Assembly: GCA_963576725.1 (NCBI GenBank)
Contig: OY755237.1
Coordinates: 51,898,253 to 51,962,252, forward strand
From: Azorinus chamasolen
Taxonomy: Eukaryota > Mollusca > Bivalvia > Cardiida > Solecurtidae
Direction of reading: 5' to 3'
Length of the DNA stretch: 64,000 nucleotides
Shown here: positions 34,501-45,109 of the stretch, piece by piece
Position numbering within the stretch: the first letter of the stretch is position 1
Layout of the letters: each line of letters starts with the position of its first letter
Position numbers and translations under genes: made by a program
The notes under the pieces: generated by a model
The model's input: only the letters and a program-made list of their open reading frames with translations
What the model was told of the DNA's origin: nothing
Database searches by the model: none

Positions 34501-35727
34501 ATGTCAAATCGGAAAAGAGCGAGGGGGCAAGACGAAGTCTTGTCGTCAGGTTCTGACACAGATTCTAGCACTTTTTCTGGTTTCGAAACTGTTTCGTCCC
34601 AGAAAGATTCCCCTAAACGCAATATCCATAAAAACCGAGGTCAGCCGGAGTCACGTGACAAAGATGGCGACCGGAACGTGAAAACAGCTGATAAAAAGAG
34701 CAAGTCAGGTAATTCTTCTCAGAATTTAGTCAATATTGACAATTTAACGCCAGAAAATGTGGCAAAATTGAGAGCGCTGCTTGGTTTACATGCTCCTGAC
34801 CCCTTGTCTCATGACAAAGAGGGCGAGGAATTCTCCGACAGGGAAAACGATGTTTTGTCTTTAGATGACGAGGCGAATATTGGGTTTGATTTTATACGCG
34901 GTAATGGCCTTTCTGGTTCATTCGCGAATACTTTTGAGAATTCTTTGTTTGGCAATAATACTGAGCCCCCTTCTGAGTCAAACTCCGATGATTTATGGCC
35001 GCAGGCCAAACTGAAAGCCCCTGATAGAGGGGAGGCTATTTCTTCATCTTTGGCCACTTTGATAAATGATTCATGCACCAAAATGTGCTCTGTCAATGAA
35101 ACGGTAGAGAAGTATAAGGTTCCCTCAAATTGTGAGTTTATGTTAGCCCCTAAAGTTAATGAGGAAATTTGGGGAGATTTGGCTAGACACCGTAGGGTCC
35201 AGACCACTGATAGATTAATCAGAGAGACTCAGAATCTGGTTACGGCTGGAATGATCCCAATTTTGTCTCTTGCCAATTTGATGAAACCTGTAATTAATCA
35301 GTTTCCAGCTATGAAACCCCTGATTGCTGATTCCTTGACTTTATAATATATAATAGGTCAAGTTCAGTTCAATTTGAGTGTTAGACGTAGGTATTTGCTT
35401 AGACCCTTTCTAAAACAAAAGTATGCAGGAATCTGCAATATTAACACTCCTATTACCTCATACCTTTTCGGGGATGACGTAAATAAAGAATTGAAAAGGT
35501 GTGAAACTAGTGTCAGAATTGGCAAATTCAATAGACCCTCGACTCTTGGTCCTATTCGGGGCAGACAGTATAGAGGAAGGGCAAGACAGGCTCCGTACAA
35601 CTCCTATGGACGTGGAGCAAACAACAATCAGGCCAGAATGGGCGGTTATGGTCAATTCGGTTATAGGCACCAAGATGTCAAGAGAAAGACCATGCCTACA
35701 AGCACCGTTAGTGCAGCCCCAAACTGA
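34501..35727 (+). pseudogene. DIRS ORF1 (Gag-like), interrupted by one in-frame stop
   Basis: Starts MSNRKRARGQDEVLSSGSDT. The frame is open from 34501 to a TAA at 35344-35346 (281 codons) and then stays open in the same frame to TGA at 35725-35727, so the full frame would be about 408 residues, usual for DIRS ORF1. The N-terminal 150 residues are charged and Ser/Asp-rich. The region around residues 345-390 is rich in Arg, Gly, Asn and Tyr (RGRQYRGRARQ, GRGANNN), resembling an RNA-binding RG box. I see no zinc knuckle. The stop may be a real lesion or a read-through site; a lesion is simpler. Its end overlaps the open frame of the polymerase by 16 bases. Confidence 0.8.
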
Positions 35728-37769
35728 AACAGGTAAGCAATTCTGAAAAATTGAAAAAATGCTTTGATGCATGGAAAGTATTGACAGATGACAAATGGGT
35801 ACTAGAAACTGTTCAGGGATACAAGATTCCTTTTGAAACGAAACCACAACAATTTAAAATTCCTAATCCAATCAAATTCAATGAATCTGAAAAGAAATTG
35901 GTTGATAATGAGGTGTCAAGTATGCTAAATGAAGGGGCAATAATACAATCTAAACATGAACCTCATGAGTTTATCTCAAATTTATTTCTTGTTGCAAAGC
36001 CTAATGGGAAATTCAGGCCGGTGATCAATCTGAAATATCTGAATGAATTTATTCATTATCAAAAGTTTAAACAGGAGACTTTTCCATTTGTCTTAGATTT
36101 AATACAACAGAATGATTGGTTCACGTCTCTAGATCTAAAATCGGCCTATTGGTCTATTCCAATTCACAAAGATTTTCATAAATTTTTGAAATTCGAGTGG
36201 GAAAACCAGCTGTATTCTTTTGTTGCCCTTCCTTTTGGGATATCTTCCGCACCGTTTTGTTTTACAAAGGTTTTGAAGCCTGTTTATGCCTTTTTTCGTC
36301 AAATGGGTATAAGGTGTTCATATTATATTGATGATTCTATTAATATGAATTCTCTGAGACGGGCTTGTGCAAACAACTGTAGGGTGATGTTTGACCAAAT
36401 TGAAACACTAGGTTTTGTAGTAAATAAGGAAAAATCTGCTATGGTTCCTACGCAAAGAATTGTCTATGCTGGTTTTGTCATTGACTCAGTCCTTTTTATG
36501 ATTTTTCTACCAGAGAAGAAAGTAGAGAAGATTTTGAAATTTGCAAAATACTTACTGGACAAGAAATCTGTAAAGATCAGAGATTTAGCTTCTTTTGTTG
36601 GTGTAATTATCAGTACTTTCCATGCTGTTGCTGAAGCGTTTTTGCACTATAGAACTTTAGAAAGATTTAAGGTCAGGGCTTTAGAGGTTACTCCTGATTT
36701 TGACTCTTGTTTAGAACTAGGAAAATCTCAAAAATTAGAAATAGAATGGTGGCTGAAAAACGTTAAGGACAAGAATGGCAAGAGAATAAGGCCAAAGCCT
36801 ATTACTTTATGGATCCAGACAGATGCGTCTGAGGAAGGCTTTGGTTCTTTTTGTGTACAGAAAAATGAAAAAACAGGCGGTAGATGGTCGTTACAAGAAT
36901 CAGAAAATCACATAAACTATCTAGAACTATTAGCTATATTTTTTGCTTTGAAATCTTGGGTGTCTGATAGCTTTGATTGTCATGTTGGTATACAATCAGA
37001 TTCCACCTGCGCTATTGCTTATATCAACAATTATGGGGGAATGCATAGTGAGACAATGGACAGTTTAGCAAAGGTTGTATGGGAATGGTGTTTTGTTAGA
37101 AAAATTTTCATAACTGCTTTCCATTTACCTGGCAAAGACAATCTACAGGCAGACTTTTGTTCAAGACATTTTTCTGATTCAACAGAGTGGATGTTGAAAA
37201 AAGAAATATTTTTGCGTCTCACCAGCAATTTGTTTATGCCGGATTTAGATCTATTTGCATCAAGATTAAATGCGCAGACAAAGTCTTATGTTTCATGGGT
37301 ACAAGATCCTTATGCTGTTGGCGTCAATTCTTTCAGCTTAGACTGGTCTCGGTATGAGCCATATGTTTTTCCACCATTTCGATTGTTAGGAAAGGTACTT
37401 AATAAGATAAAGGAAGATCAGGTAGATAAAGTTCTGATTGTATGTCCTTTTTGGCCGAATCAAATATGGTTTCCTTTACTGTTAGAAAGTTTGATTTCTA
37501 TTCCTATCAGACTTCCACGACACAGAGATCTACTCACTTTGCCCCACAACGGAACTCTACATCCGATGGGAAAGAGATTACAACTGATTGGAGCCATAGT
37601 CTCAGGAGTTTGCTCGAAAACAGAGGACTTCCGCAAGAAGCTATTTCGTCAATCATCGCAAGCTGGCGTGAAGGGACAAGGAAACAGTATTCTACAGCCT
37701 GGAGGAAATGGACATTGTGGTGTTGTCTCAGGGGTTGTGATCCCATTAAACCAACTGAAGAAATTATAG
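35712..37769 (+). CDS. DIRS polyprotein: reverse transcriptase, RNase H, methyltransferase-like domain
   Basis: The frame is open from 35712; there is no ATG near its start (first TTG at 35751), so it is probably reached by frameshift or splicing from ORF1. A donor-like AG|GTAAGC stands at 35731-35738. Counting from 35751: RT motifs SLDLKSAY (126-133), ALPFGISSAPF (159-169) and the catalytic YIDD (192-195); RNase H with TDAS (357-360), YLELLA (390-395), SDST (416-419) and ADFCSR (467-472). The next part (about 490-585), with DLDLFASRLN, FSLDWS, FPPFRLL and CPFWPNQIW, is the block that follows RNase H in DIRS elements and is described as a Dam-like methyltransferase. It is intact from end to end. 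The last 110 residues overlap the recombinase frame. Confidence 0.92.
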   Translation, partial: CSPKLKQVSNSEKLKKCFDAWKVLTDDKWVLETVQGYKIPFETKPQQFKIPNPIKFNESEKKLVDNEVSSMLNEGAIIQSKHEPHEFISNLFLVAKPNGKFRPVINLKYLNEFIHYQKFKQETFPFVLDLIQQNDWFTSLDLKSAYWSIPIHKDFHKFLKFEWENQLYSFVALPFGISSAPFCFTKVLKPVYAFFRQMGIRCSYYIDDSINMNSLRRACANNCRVMFDQIETLGFVVNKEKSAMVPTQRIVYAGFVIDSVLFMIFLPEKKVEKILKFAKYLLDKKSVKIRDLASFVGVIISTFHAVAEAFLHYRTLERFKVRALEVTPDFDSCLELGKSQKLEIEWWLKNVKDKNGKRIRPKPITLWIQTDASEEGFGSFCVQKNEKTGGRWSLQESENHINYLELLAIFFALKSWVSDSFDCHVGIQSDSTCAIAYINNYGGMHSETMDSLAKVVWEWCFVRKIFITAFHLPGKDNLQADFCSRHFSDSTEWMLKKEIFLRLTSNLFMPDLDLFASRLNAQTKSYVSWVQDPYAVGVNSFSLDWSRYEPYVFPPFRLLGKVLNKIKEDQVDKVLIVCPFWPNQIWFPLLLESLISIPIRLPRHRDLLTLPHNGTLHPMGKRLQLIGAIVSGVCSKTEDFRKKLFRQSSQAGVKGQGNSILQPGGNGHCGVVSGVVIPLNQLKKL

Positions 37770-38573
37770 TGTCATATCTATCTTATTTGAAGAATATGAA
37801 CAAATCATACAGTGTTATTAATACTCACAAAGTAGTGATTTTGGAGACCTTGAAACTTATAGATAATAAATTTAATAGGGTTTATACTTTGATATGTAGA
37901 TTTATGAAAGGTCTTCATTCTACAATTCCCTCAAAGCCAAAGTATACTGCAACTTGGGATGTGTCAAAGGTTTTAAATTTATTGAAAACTTGGATTCATC
38001 CAGAGGAATTGCCTTTAAAGCTTTTAACATTTAAATTGGTAGCTTTAATAGCTTTAGCCTCTGCGGCTCGTGCTCAAACTTTGAAAGCTTTAAATGTAGA
38101 AAGATGTTCCTTTCAGAATGATATTGTTTCGTTCTTTTGTGGTGATAAATTGAAGACTAGTAAACCAGGTTGTGAGTTTGTGTTGCAATTGAAAAAGTTT
38201 GAAAAAGAACAACTTTGTCCTGTTAGAACTCTGAAAGTTTACATGGATCGAACAAGACATTTAAGGAAAGATAGTCAGTTGTTTGTTTCATTTATGAACT
38301 TTAAAGCAATTTCTACTAGTACAATTGCTAGATGGTTAAAGTCCGTTTTATCAATGGCATGCAGGAATTAATACAGATATTTACAAAGCTCATTCGTTTA
38401 GAGGTGCTTCTTCTTCTGCAGCTGCCAGAGCTGGATGTAAACTTTCTGACATTTTAAAAGCTGCGGATTGGAAATCAGCAAAGAATTTTAAAAAGTTTTA
38501 TCTAAGAGATATTGACTCAGTGAACGAGTGTGCTAATTCTGCTTTTTGCAAATCCGTTCTAGGACAGAAATAA
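37442..38573 (+). pseudogene. DIRS tyrosine recombinase, frameshifted near 38360
   Basis: ATG at 37442, overlapping the polymerase frame by 328 bases. The first catalytic Arg is in ASAARAQTLKAL (Arg210). The frame then ends at TAA 38369-38371. A 4-base repeat-like insertion at 'atggcatgcagga' (38355-38366) accounts for the shift: in the +1 frame the protein continues with AHSFRGAS (His-x-x-Arg, 38391-38402), AADW and KKFYLRD, with the nucleophile Tyr at 38499-38501, to TAA at 38571-38573. All catalytic residues (R, H-x-x-R, Y) are therefore present but not in one frame. The recombinase would insert the circular cDNA. About 377 residues in total, normal for the family. A sequencing error in the GCATGCA stretch is the alternative. 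Confidence 0.88.
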
Positions 38574-38789
38574 TTTCTGTGATTGTAGCAGATCTGGCTA
38601 CATGAGGACATTCAGTGATACCTGTGTTGTGTTGTGTTGTTTGAATACAATATACTGATTGTTTATGATATAGTCGTATGTTTATATATGAATGTTATTT
38701 GAACAATGTAGTTGGTCAGAGAAGACTTTGTTATACTATTAAACATGTTCTGAAGAGATCTTTTGAGTTTATGTTGTCTCACTTTAAAG

Positions 38790-38902
38790 ATGCTTGTATA
38801 TCTGAGGCGAAGGCCTAATGAAAATAATGGAACCCCCATCCAAGCACTTGTTGTGAAGGATGGGGGGCATTATTGGAGTTAGGCCGGAGGCCGAGGATAT
38901 AC
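38790..38902. repeat. DIRS internal complementary region
   Basis: 38790-38830 is the reverse complement of the left end 34112-34152, and 38827-38902 that of the right end 39149-39224. They overlap in ATGG. This is the template by which DIRS elements are believed to restore full ends through a circular intermediate. Confidence 0.93.
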
Positions 38903-39046
38903 AACTACCCTACCCTTGGTTTTAGGGTTTTGTTACCCACCCTGTGTTTCTTCACGTTTATTATGGGTTTATTGAGGTGAGATCCTTGTTTGTGAAGATC
39001 TCTGAAAACTTTTAGCCAACATAAACTACTTCTACTACTTTAAAAT

Positions 39047-39155
39047 ATGAGAGTGCACGGGTCTCGTACGTCTTATATAGGCTAGGTCACGTGGGTAAAA
39101 CCTTTTGTTAAAGGTAGCGACTGCATGGATCACTAGAGTGATATGCTTGTATATC
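39047..39155 (-). repeat. DIRS right inverted terminal repeat
   Basis: Exact reverse complement of 34140-34248. It is followed by a right-end-only extension (39156-39224) ending 'gatgggggttccat'. Confidence 0.93.
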
Positions 39156-39224
39156 CTCGGCCTCCGGCCTAACTCCAATAATGCCCCCCATCCTTCACAA
39201 CAAGTGCTTGGATGGGGGTTCCAT

Positions 39225-39640
39225 TTTAGACATTAAAAGAACAGATCCATATAATTCTATCAGCATAATATAGGGAGTCGTCTAATCTGGGTCTACCCTG
39301 TTTGCAAATGCATGAAAATGCTTTTACATGAAGGAAAGGGTTAAGTATTTTCTGACTGAATATTTAAAGTATTTAAAGTAACAAAGATTCAATTTATATT
39401 AGAATTTAGAACCACAAAGCTTGGATTAAGAGCGGAATAACTCTTTGACCCTAACTCCTTCAATGAAATGCTTCTTCACAGCTTAATGCAAACTGAGTAG
39501 ACCCAGGGTCTGCTCTGTTCGCTTATGAAATTGTTATAGATCTGATTCTGCAGTTTCTACCAATACCAAAAACTCATGTGTACATAATTATGCCATTATG
39601 AAAAAAATCATCTACCATTTTTTTCTGACATGATTATGGT
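39225..39640. mobile_element. Right half of the MITE hit by DIRS, and an M2 copy
   Basis: 39225-39345 continues the interrupted M2-like MITE ('gtctaatctgggtctaccct', 'gaaggaaagggttaa'). Another M2 piece runs from about 39430 to 39640. Confidence 0.6.
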
Positions 39641-40189
39641 TAAAGATGTATGCTGCAAATTTCCGCAAATTTTGCGTTTCAAACTGACTTCAGAATCGGA
39701 ATCTATGTACCTTAACACTTAACACTAAACAACACGGTTAGTAAATGGTTGTTTGTGGGGGAAAAAAAGAAAGAAAATGGATTGCTACGGAAACCAGCGG
39801 AACAACGTTCGCCATTGGCCGGAATCTGTCGTAAGATTCAAATTTACATGCCGGAAATAATCATTAGATGTATATGTAGGTCAATAACCAGTATCAGCCC
39901 TTGTACATATGATAACAACCTAATTAATATTCAAAGCGTTGTTCCGAAATAGAATCAGAGTCACTCAGAACTTGGCCGAAGATGTCCGCTGATTTCCGTA
40001 CAAAATCCCCATTTCTAAAAAGGAGACTCCTTTTAAAGAATTTGGCAGTATTCAGATAGAGATAATATTTAGCTGAACAAATAATACTGTCGGAAAATGG
40101 GTTGTAAGCATTATTTTCATTTTATGTATACGTGTACAGCTTCTGGTGTTGATTGATTAATACGAAAAATGTGCATAATACATCTTTAA
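39640..40189. mobile_element. TIR element TTAAAGATGTAT, 550 bp
   Basis: TTAAAGATGTATGCTGC at the left against GCATAATACATCTTTAA at the right. It contains a ~230-bp block (39758-39990: 'ctacggaaaccagcgg' to 'tgttccgaaatag') that has a diverged copy at 42710-42960. No coding frame. Confidence 0.6.
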
Positions 40190-40680
40190 AGTAAATCATT
40201 TAGATGAAATCCATGTCCCAAATAATGGCCAATAGTCACTCCATGGATAAACCCTTTTGATACAGATGGACTCTTCTACTGCCCTACACAGACCTATTCA
40301 TTTATTCTGAGGGTGTGAACTTTGTAGGACAGGGGTTCCATTTTCAAAAAGTGCAGACCCTGACCTGAACTACTCCCGCAAATCTCTGATCTGGATCTAC
40401 AATGTCGTTACTCCTAAATTTGCTTCCCATATTCAAGTGGGTATAAAGAGCTGGGCTAGATTTCACCCGCTGAAAGTCAATTTTTGCCACAACGAATATT
40501 GAATAATTTATAAATCCCAAGCCGAGAAGTTATTTTTCTTCAGACGACCACTTGCATTGTCTTCAGATTCTGTCATGCAATAAGCCAGAGATTTTCTCGC
40601 ACTTCTGCCTATAGTCCTCTGGAAATTGTACTTTGTCTAGATCAAGATGTCATGCAAGGAAAATAAGCCTTTGATTTTCC
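40190..40680. other. Intron sequence, nothing recognised
   Basis: A weak 'gtgcagaccctgacctgaac' hairpin at about 40355-40410. Otherwise no feature. Confidence 0.4.
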
Positions 40681-40928
40681 TTAACCCTTCCATGATCAAT
40701 ATTCATGTAAGAAATAATGACATTACAAATATTTATTAGCAGAATTTTTAAAATGTAAACTTTTCAAGAGAATGTTATGCTTTGACAAAAACTGTAAAAT
40801 CAGATCTTTATTATGTCAAAAGCAACCAGAGCAGACTCTGATCAGACATCTCCTATAGGTGCCATCTGGTCTTGGTCTACTCTGTTTGCAAATGTGTGAA
40901 ATGCATTTGTATGATGGAAAGGGTTAAA
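40681..40928. mobile_element. MITE family M2, complete copy
   Basis: TTAACCCTTCCATGATCAAT at the left, 'tgtatgatggaaagggttaa' at the right; central 'gactctgatcagacatctcc' / 'gtgccatctggtcttggtct'. Confidence 0.75.
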
Positions 40929-41090
40929 ACTTACATTCTGACAAAACCATACAATCTTAGAATTAAACCCATATAGCCTGTATTTTTAAGATTTGCTCAA
41001 ATGGTTTTGAGTCACATCATCACAAAACCAGTCTTAACCCATTTCCTCATATTGACAACTTTTGACGACTCTGTAAAAGTTACTTTGTGT

Positions 41091-42704
41091 TGACCTGAAT
41101 TAAGCGCTCACCAGACAATCAGAGGAGAAGATTTTCAAAGTTTTCACTATATGTTTCTATAGAAAATTTGCTGGCCCTGGGGCAGGGCCAATTTTGACCT
41201 AAAGGGCACAATTTATATAACTTTTGTAGAGGACCTGAACATGATGCTATGTGCCAAATATGAAAGCTGAGAACCCTATAGATTCAGAGGAGAAGATTTT
41301 CAAAGTTTACACAATATGCTTCTATTGAAAACTGGCTACCCCTGGGTTTTCACTATATGTTTCTATTGAAAACTGTCCCTCCCTGGGATGGGGCCAATTT
41401 TGACCCCAGGGGCATAATTTATATAACTTTTGTAAAGGATCTGAACATGATGATATGTGCCAAATATGAAAGCTAAGAACCCTGTAGATTCATAGGAGAA
41501 GATTTTCAAAGTTTTCACTATATGTTTCTATTGAAAACTGACCACCCCTGAGGACCTGAACATGATGCTATGTGCCAAATATGGAAGCTGAGAACCTTCT
41601 AGTTTCAGAGGAGAAGATTTTCAAAGTTTTCAGTATATGCTTCTATTGAAAACTGTACATCCCTGGGGCGGGGACAATTTTGACCCCAGGGGCATAATTT
41701 ATATAACTTTTGTAGAGGACCTGAACATGATGCTATGTGCCAAATATGAAAGCTGAGAACCTTCCAGTTTCTGATAAAGATTTTCAAAGTTTCACTCTAT
41801 GTTTCTATTGAAAACTGACCACCCCTGGGGAGGGGCCAATTTTGACCCAAGGGGCACAATTTATATATAACTTTTGTAGAGGACCTGAACATGATGCTAT
41901 GTGCCAAATATGAAAGCTGAGAACCCTGTAGATTCAGAGGAGAAGATTTTCAAAGTTGTCACTATATGTTTCTATTGAAATCTGGCTACCCCTGGGGCGG
42001 GGCCAATTTTGACCCCAGGGCCATAATTTATATAACTCTTGTAGAGGATCTGAACATGATGCTATGTGCCAAATATGAAAGCTGAGAACCTTCTAGTTTC
42101 AGAGGAGAAGATTTTCAAAGTTTCACTATATGTTTCTATTGAAAACTGACCACCCCTGGGGCGGGGCCAATTTTGACCCCAAGGGCATAATTTATATAAC
42201 TTTTGTAGAGGACCTGAACATGATGCTATGTGCCAAATATGAAAGCTGAGAATCCTGTAGATTCAGAGGAGAAGATTTTTAGACCTGAACATGATGCTAT
42301 GTGCCAAATATGAAAGCTGAGAACCCTGTAGATTCAGAGGAGAAGATTTTCAAAGTTTTTACTATATATTTCAATAGAAAACAAAACTGATGAAGATGTA
42401 AATCGAAACATGTATGCAGTAAAATAAAAACGTGTTGGTTGTTAATTTATCCCATAATAGAAAACATTAGGCACCCCTGGGGCGGGCCAATGTTGACCCC
42501 AGGGGCATAATTTATATAACTTTTGTAGAGGACCTACAGATGATGTATGTACTAAAGATGAAAGCTGAGAACCCTGTAGATTCAGAGGAGAAGATTTTTA
42601 AAGGTTCAAATTGTTGACGCCCGACGACGGACGACGACGGACAACGGACATCAAGCGATCACAAAAGCTCACCCTGAGCACAAAAGTGCTCTGGTGAGCT
42701 AAAA
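41091..42704 (+). repeat. ~155-bp tandem array element, 5' truncated, ending GCTAAAA
   Basis: Begins 'aagcgctcaccagacaatca' without the CAAGAG head, follows an M1 start at 41035, and holds about nine irregular units. It ends with the CGAC-rich stretch, hairpin GAGCACAAAAGTGCTC and TGGTGAGCTAAAA. A retro-insert lies at 42383-42455. A 60-codon minus frame is a repeat product. Confidence 0.8.
42383..42455 (+). mobile_element. 73-bp retro-insert with 10-bp target duplication, hammerhead-like core
   Basis: Flanked by exact AATAGAAAAC at 42373-42382 and 42456-42465, so it is a genuine insertion into the array. It contains CTGATGA (42387-42393), a short GAT/ATC stem and GAAAC (42405-42409), the arrangement of hammerhead ribozyme cores and of Penelope-like element ends. 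Origin from such an element is inferred. Confidence 0.7.
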
Positions 42705-42960
42705 ATGAGAAATTTCATGGCTACGAAAACCAGTGGAAACGTGTACGCCATTCACCAAAATCAGTCGTACAAATCAATTATGGATACCAGACATACTAAT
42801 TTCAATGTACATGTAGGTAAAGTATTGCACAGAAGACATTCTCTCTCACATCTAAAAATTTCTTTTCAACTGACCAGTGTTGGCCATTGTTCAGAACACC
42901 AATTTCATACTCATAGCATTGTTCCGAAAATAATTTGGGGTCGATGAGAGCTGGGCCAAA
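42705..42960. repeat. Diverged copy of the 39758-39990 block
   Basis: Shares 'ggctacgaaaaccagtgg', 'caatgtacatgtaggt', 'gcattgttccgaaa' and 'gctgggcc' with the earlier block. An 80-codon frame here is not supported as a gene. Confidence 0.55.
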
Positions 42961-44215
42961 CATGTTATATGATTTCTGTAAAAGTTGACAAAGTAATAAT
43001 GACATCATCAATATTGATTAGTTTATTTTTTATAATTGGCATATGAACACAGGAAATTTTAGGAATGGCAGAAACTATACAATCATATTTGTATTATTTC
43101 ATGAGCAAGAAGAGCAGACCCTGATCAGATGGCTCATATAGGAGCCATCTGATCTGGGTCTGCTCTGTTTGCAAAAGCGTGAAAAGACGTTTATACAAGA
43201 GAAAGGATCAACCAAATCACCCTATCAAAACTTTGTCGCTGAACAAAATGATGTTTATAACGAATGTAGACCCTGGTTATAGGGATCCCTCAGGAGCTCT
43301 ATGATTTGGATCTACACTGTTTGCAAAGGTCTTGTAAACTTGGTTCCCATACTTAATGGGTTAATAATGTTGATGGATTATTATACAATTGTTTTTCACC
43401 CTTACAATGAGGGAAATATAATTTTAAGTGGCATTTGCAAAACAATGTAAACCAAGATCATTGGTCTGCACTGTATGTTATTTACAAAAAATTTCCAGCA
43501 AATGTAAACCATTTCATCACATAAAACTGTCACTATACTGATGACTTCCAAATCATAATATACTAAGTACAAGTATTATTGACTTTGAGCACATGTATCA
43601 GTTTGCTCATAAAACCTATTATATCACTTAAATAAAAGAAACATCGATGACACAATTTATTACTTCAATATATGGTACAGTCTCGATACTACAAAATTTA
43701 GTAAGGAGGAATTTATGTCTTTGTAAGCAGGTGGGTGCTTAATGCAGGGTAGAGTAGCTTTCTGCATGACTTTCACCCTGCCTTCGTAGTTTTGGAGATT
43801 TTACTGTACATCCCAGCAACTACATGTGGCAGAATATTGCAAACTTTACAAGTGTCAGTCTAATATGTCTCTTTGACTCAAAGTAATGTGACACTTGACA
43901 AGTTTATTATTTTAGATCACTCGTTTAACAAATGACCTAATGAATATTCATGTAAGAAATAATGACAACATGAATATTAATTAGATGATTTTTTAGTATG
44001 CATAATTATGAATACAATATTTTTGCATGAAAATGGCAGAAAATATAGAATCATAGCTACCGGTATATAATACCATAAGCAAACAGAGCAGACCCTCATC
44101 AGATGGCTCCTATAGGAGCCATCTGATCTGGATCTAGTCTGCTTGAAAAGGTGTATGTATAAGGTAAACGATTACCGTAATCAAATTTATGAGAAAATAA
44201 AAACTTGGAGTCAAA
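42961..44215. mobile_element. M2 copies, a partial M4 and unrecognised sequence
   Basis: M2 about 42965-43205 and 43930-44170, both with the full 'gctcatataggagccatctg' or 'gctcctataggagccatctg' tip. Partial M4 about 43676-43810. A small hairpin at 43260-43325. 43330-43670 is otherwise plain. Confidence 0.6.
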
Positions 44216-44239
44216 CTAGAAAATTGTGTCTGTAAAACA

Positions 44240-44460
44240 CAGTGATGCCTCCGTTGTGCGCTTGACTATCAGTCCGGAGGTCCAGGGTTCAAATCCCGGT
44301 CCCTCCCATAAATTTCTCCTCTCCGTCCAGGGGTTAAATGGGTACCGGTGAGGGTCACTAGCCAGTACTGTGGCTGCATGGCAGTGCTCAATATTGTAGG
44401 CGAATGACTCAATGACCTGGGGAGTAAATGTACAGTCGGCTGAGCGGTCATTCATACTGA
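44240..44460 (+). mobile_element. tRNA-derived SINE
   Basis: 'gtgcgcttgactatcagtcc' then 'ggaggtccagggttcaaatc': a tRNA-like anticodon arm and the Pol III B-box GGTTCAAATCC (44286-44296). After it comes an unrelated body ('tgggtaccggtgagggtcac', 'ctcaatgacctggggagtaa') of about 160 bp. The A-box half is decayed. The 79-codon minus frame is a shadow. Confidence 0.6.
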
Positions 44461-44875
44461 AAGTAGACTATAACTAGGTACTTTACTATTTTTTTTACAA
44501 CCAACTGCACGTACAAGCGTCACACACACACACGCATACAGATGCGTGGACAGACAGATGCAAAACATATTGCCCCCTGACTATCATCAACGGGGGCATA
44601 AAAAAATTATCTGATCCCAAAGGCTGGGCACCGGTCTCAATTTATTAGTTCTTCTCCTATACTCATGACCCAAATAGGGCCAGAGCATTTATAAAACTGA
44701 AAACATGTTTTTAGAGAGATTCCCATGTAGCTATATCTACAGATCTTACAGCCAAATGAGCCATAAGGAAACCAATAGTGCGAGTATAACAGAACAGCCT
44801 ACAACATACGGAGCTTGTATGTGTATATATGCAAGAAAACAAAATGCCTTCATAAATCAAATGCACATTCTGTAC
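44461..44875. other. Repeat end with CA microsatellite, then intron next to exon B
   Basis: 'cacacacacacacgcatac' and 'gtggacagacagatgcaaaa', then 'attgccccctgactatcatc' + 'aacgggggcataaaa', the usual end of a dispersed repeat (to about 44605). The remaining bases to the exon B donor are unrecognised. Confidence 0.5.
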
Positions 44876-45109
44876 CTTAATATTGGTGAACCAGAGATCA
44901 TTTTCGTGAATCTGTCTCATGTACCAAGCATGCTTATATCCGACATACAGACACAGCAGTATTCCTGCTGCTGTGAGGATAAACTGTTGTATTCCAAAAC
45001 CAAATATAGTAACAGCTTCCTTCTGAGATGTTCCTGGTTTCGTGATGCCATTTCGCTGGTGGCAGCCGGCTTTATGTCTTCCTCCTTTTCTTCTCCGTAC
45101 CTCTGTCAT
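44876..45109 (-). CDS. DPY19L3: DPY19L3-like C-mannosyltransferase, alternative N-terminal exon B
   Basis: Reads 45109 down to 44876: 78 codons from ATG to AAG|GTACAG, phase 0. It has a basic tail rich in Arg, Lys and His (residues 1-30), a membrane segment (about 38-58) and the ending QIHENDLWFTNIK. This is homologous to exon A but strongly diverged in the tail and membrane segment. The ATG chosen (45107-45109) is the first in frame. A weak acceptor-like CACAG lies 10-15 bases upstream, but no clear pyrimidine tract, so the exon may begin at its own promoter. HENDLW is closer to the usual family motif than HENWMW of exon A. The next exon (14.3 kb) starts in phase 0 and fits either version. 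The second copy could instead be an unused duplicate, but it has no stop or frameshift. Confidence 0.82.

Larger units (their letters stand above)
34112..39224 (+). mobile_element. DIRS-type tyrosine-recombinase retrotransposon, structurally complete
   Basis: It has all the marks of DIRS1-like elements: inverted terminal repeats, an internal complementary region built from both outer ends, and three overlapping frames (ORF1; RT-RNase H-methyltransferase-like; tyrosine recombinase). DIRS elements are thought to integrate a circular cDNA by site-specific recombination, so they leave no target duplication. Both ends here read CCAT (34112-34115 and 39221-39224), and the internal region carries the joined version. 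The element sits inside an M2-type MITE: left flank 'gcaacattgtag', right flank 'tttagacattaaaagaacag', compared with the uninterrupted 'ggaacattgtagccatttca' near 58230. ORF1 has one in-frame stop and the recombinase one frameshift, so this copy is probably not autonomous. Confidence 0.93.

Noticed and set aside
34809..35847. Minus-strand frames opposite the DIRS genes
   Set aside because: Antisense shadows of ORF1 and the polymerase.
44216..44455. Frames that might be a gene, and a possible true tRNA at the B-box
   Set aside because: The tRNA half is incomplete and followed by a SINE body; the frames are shadows.
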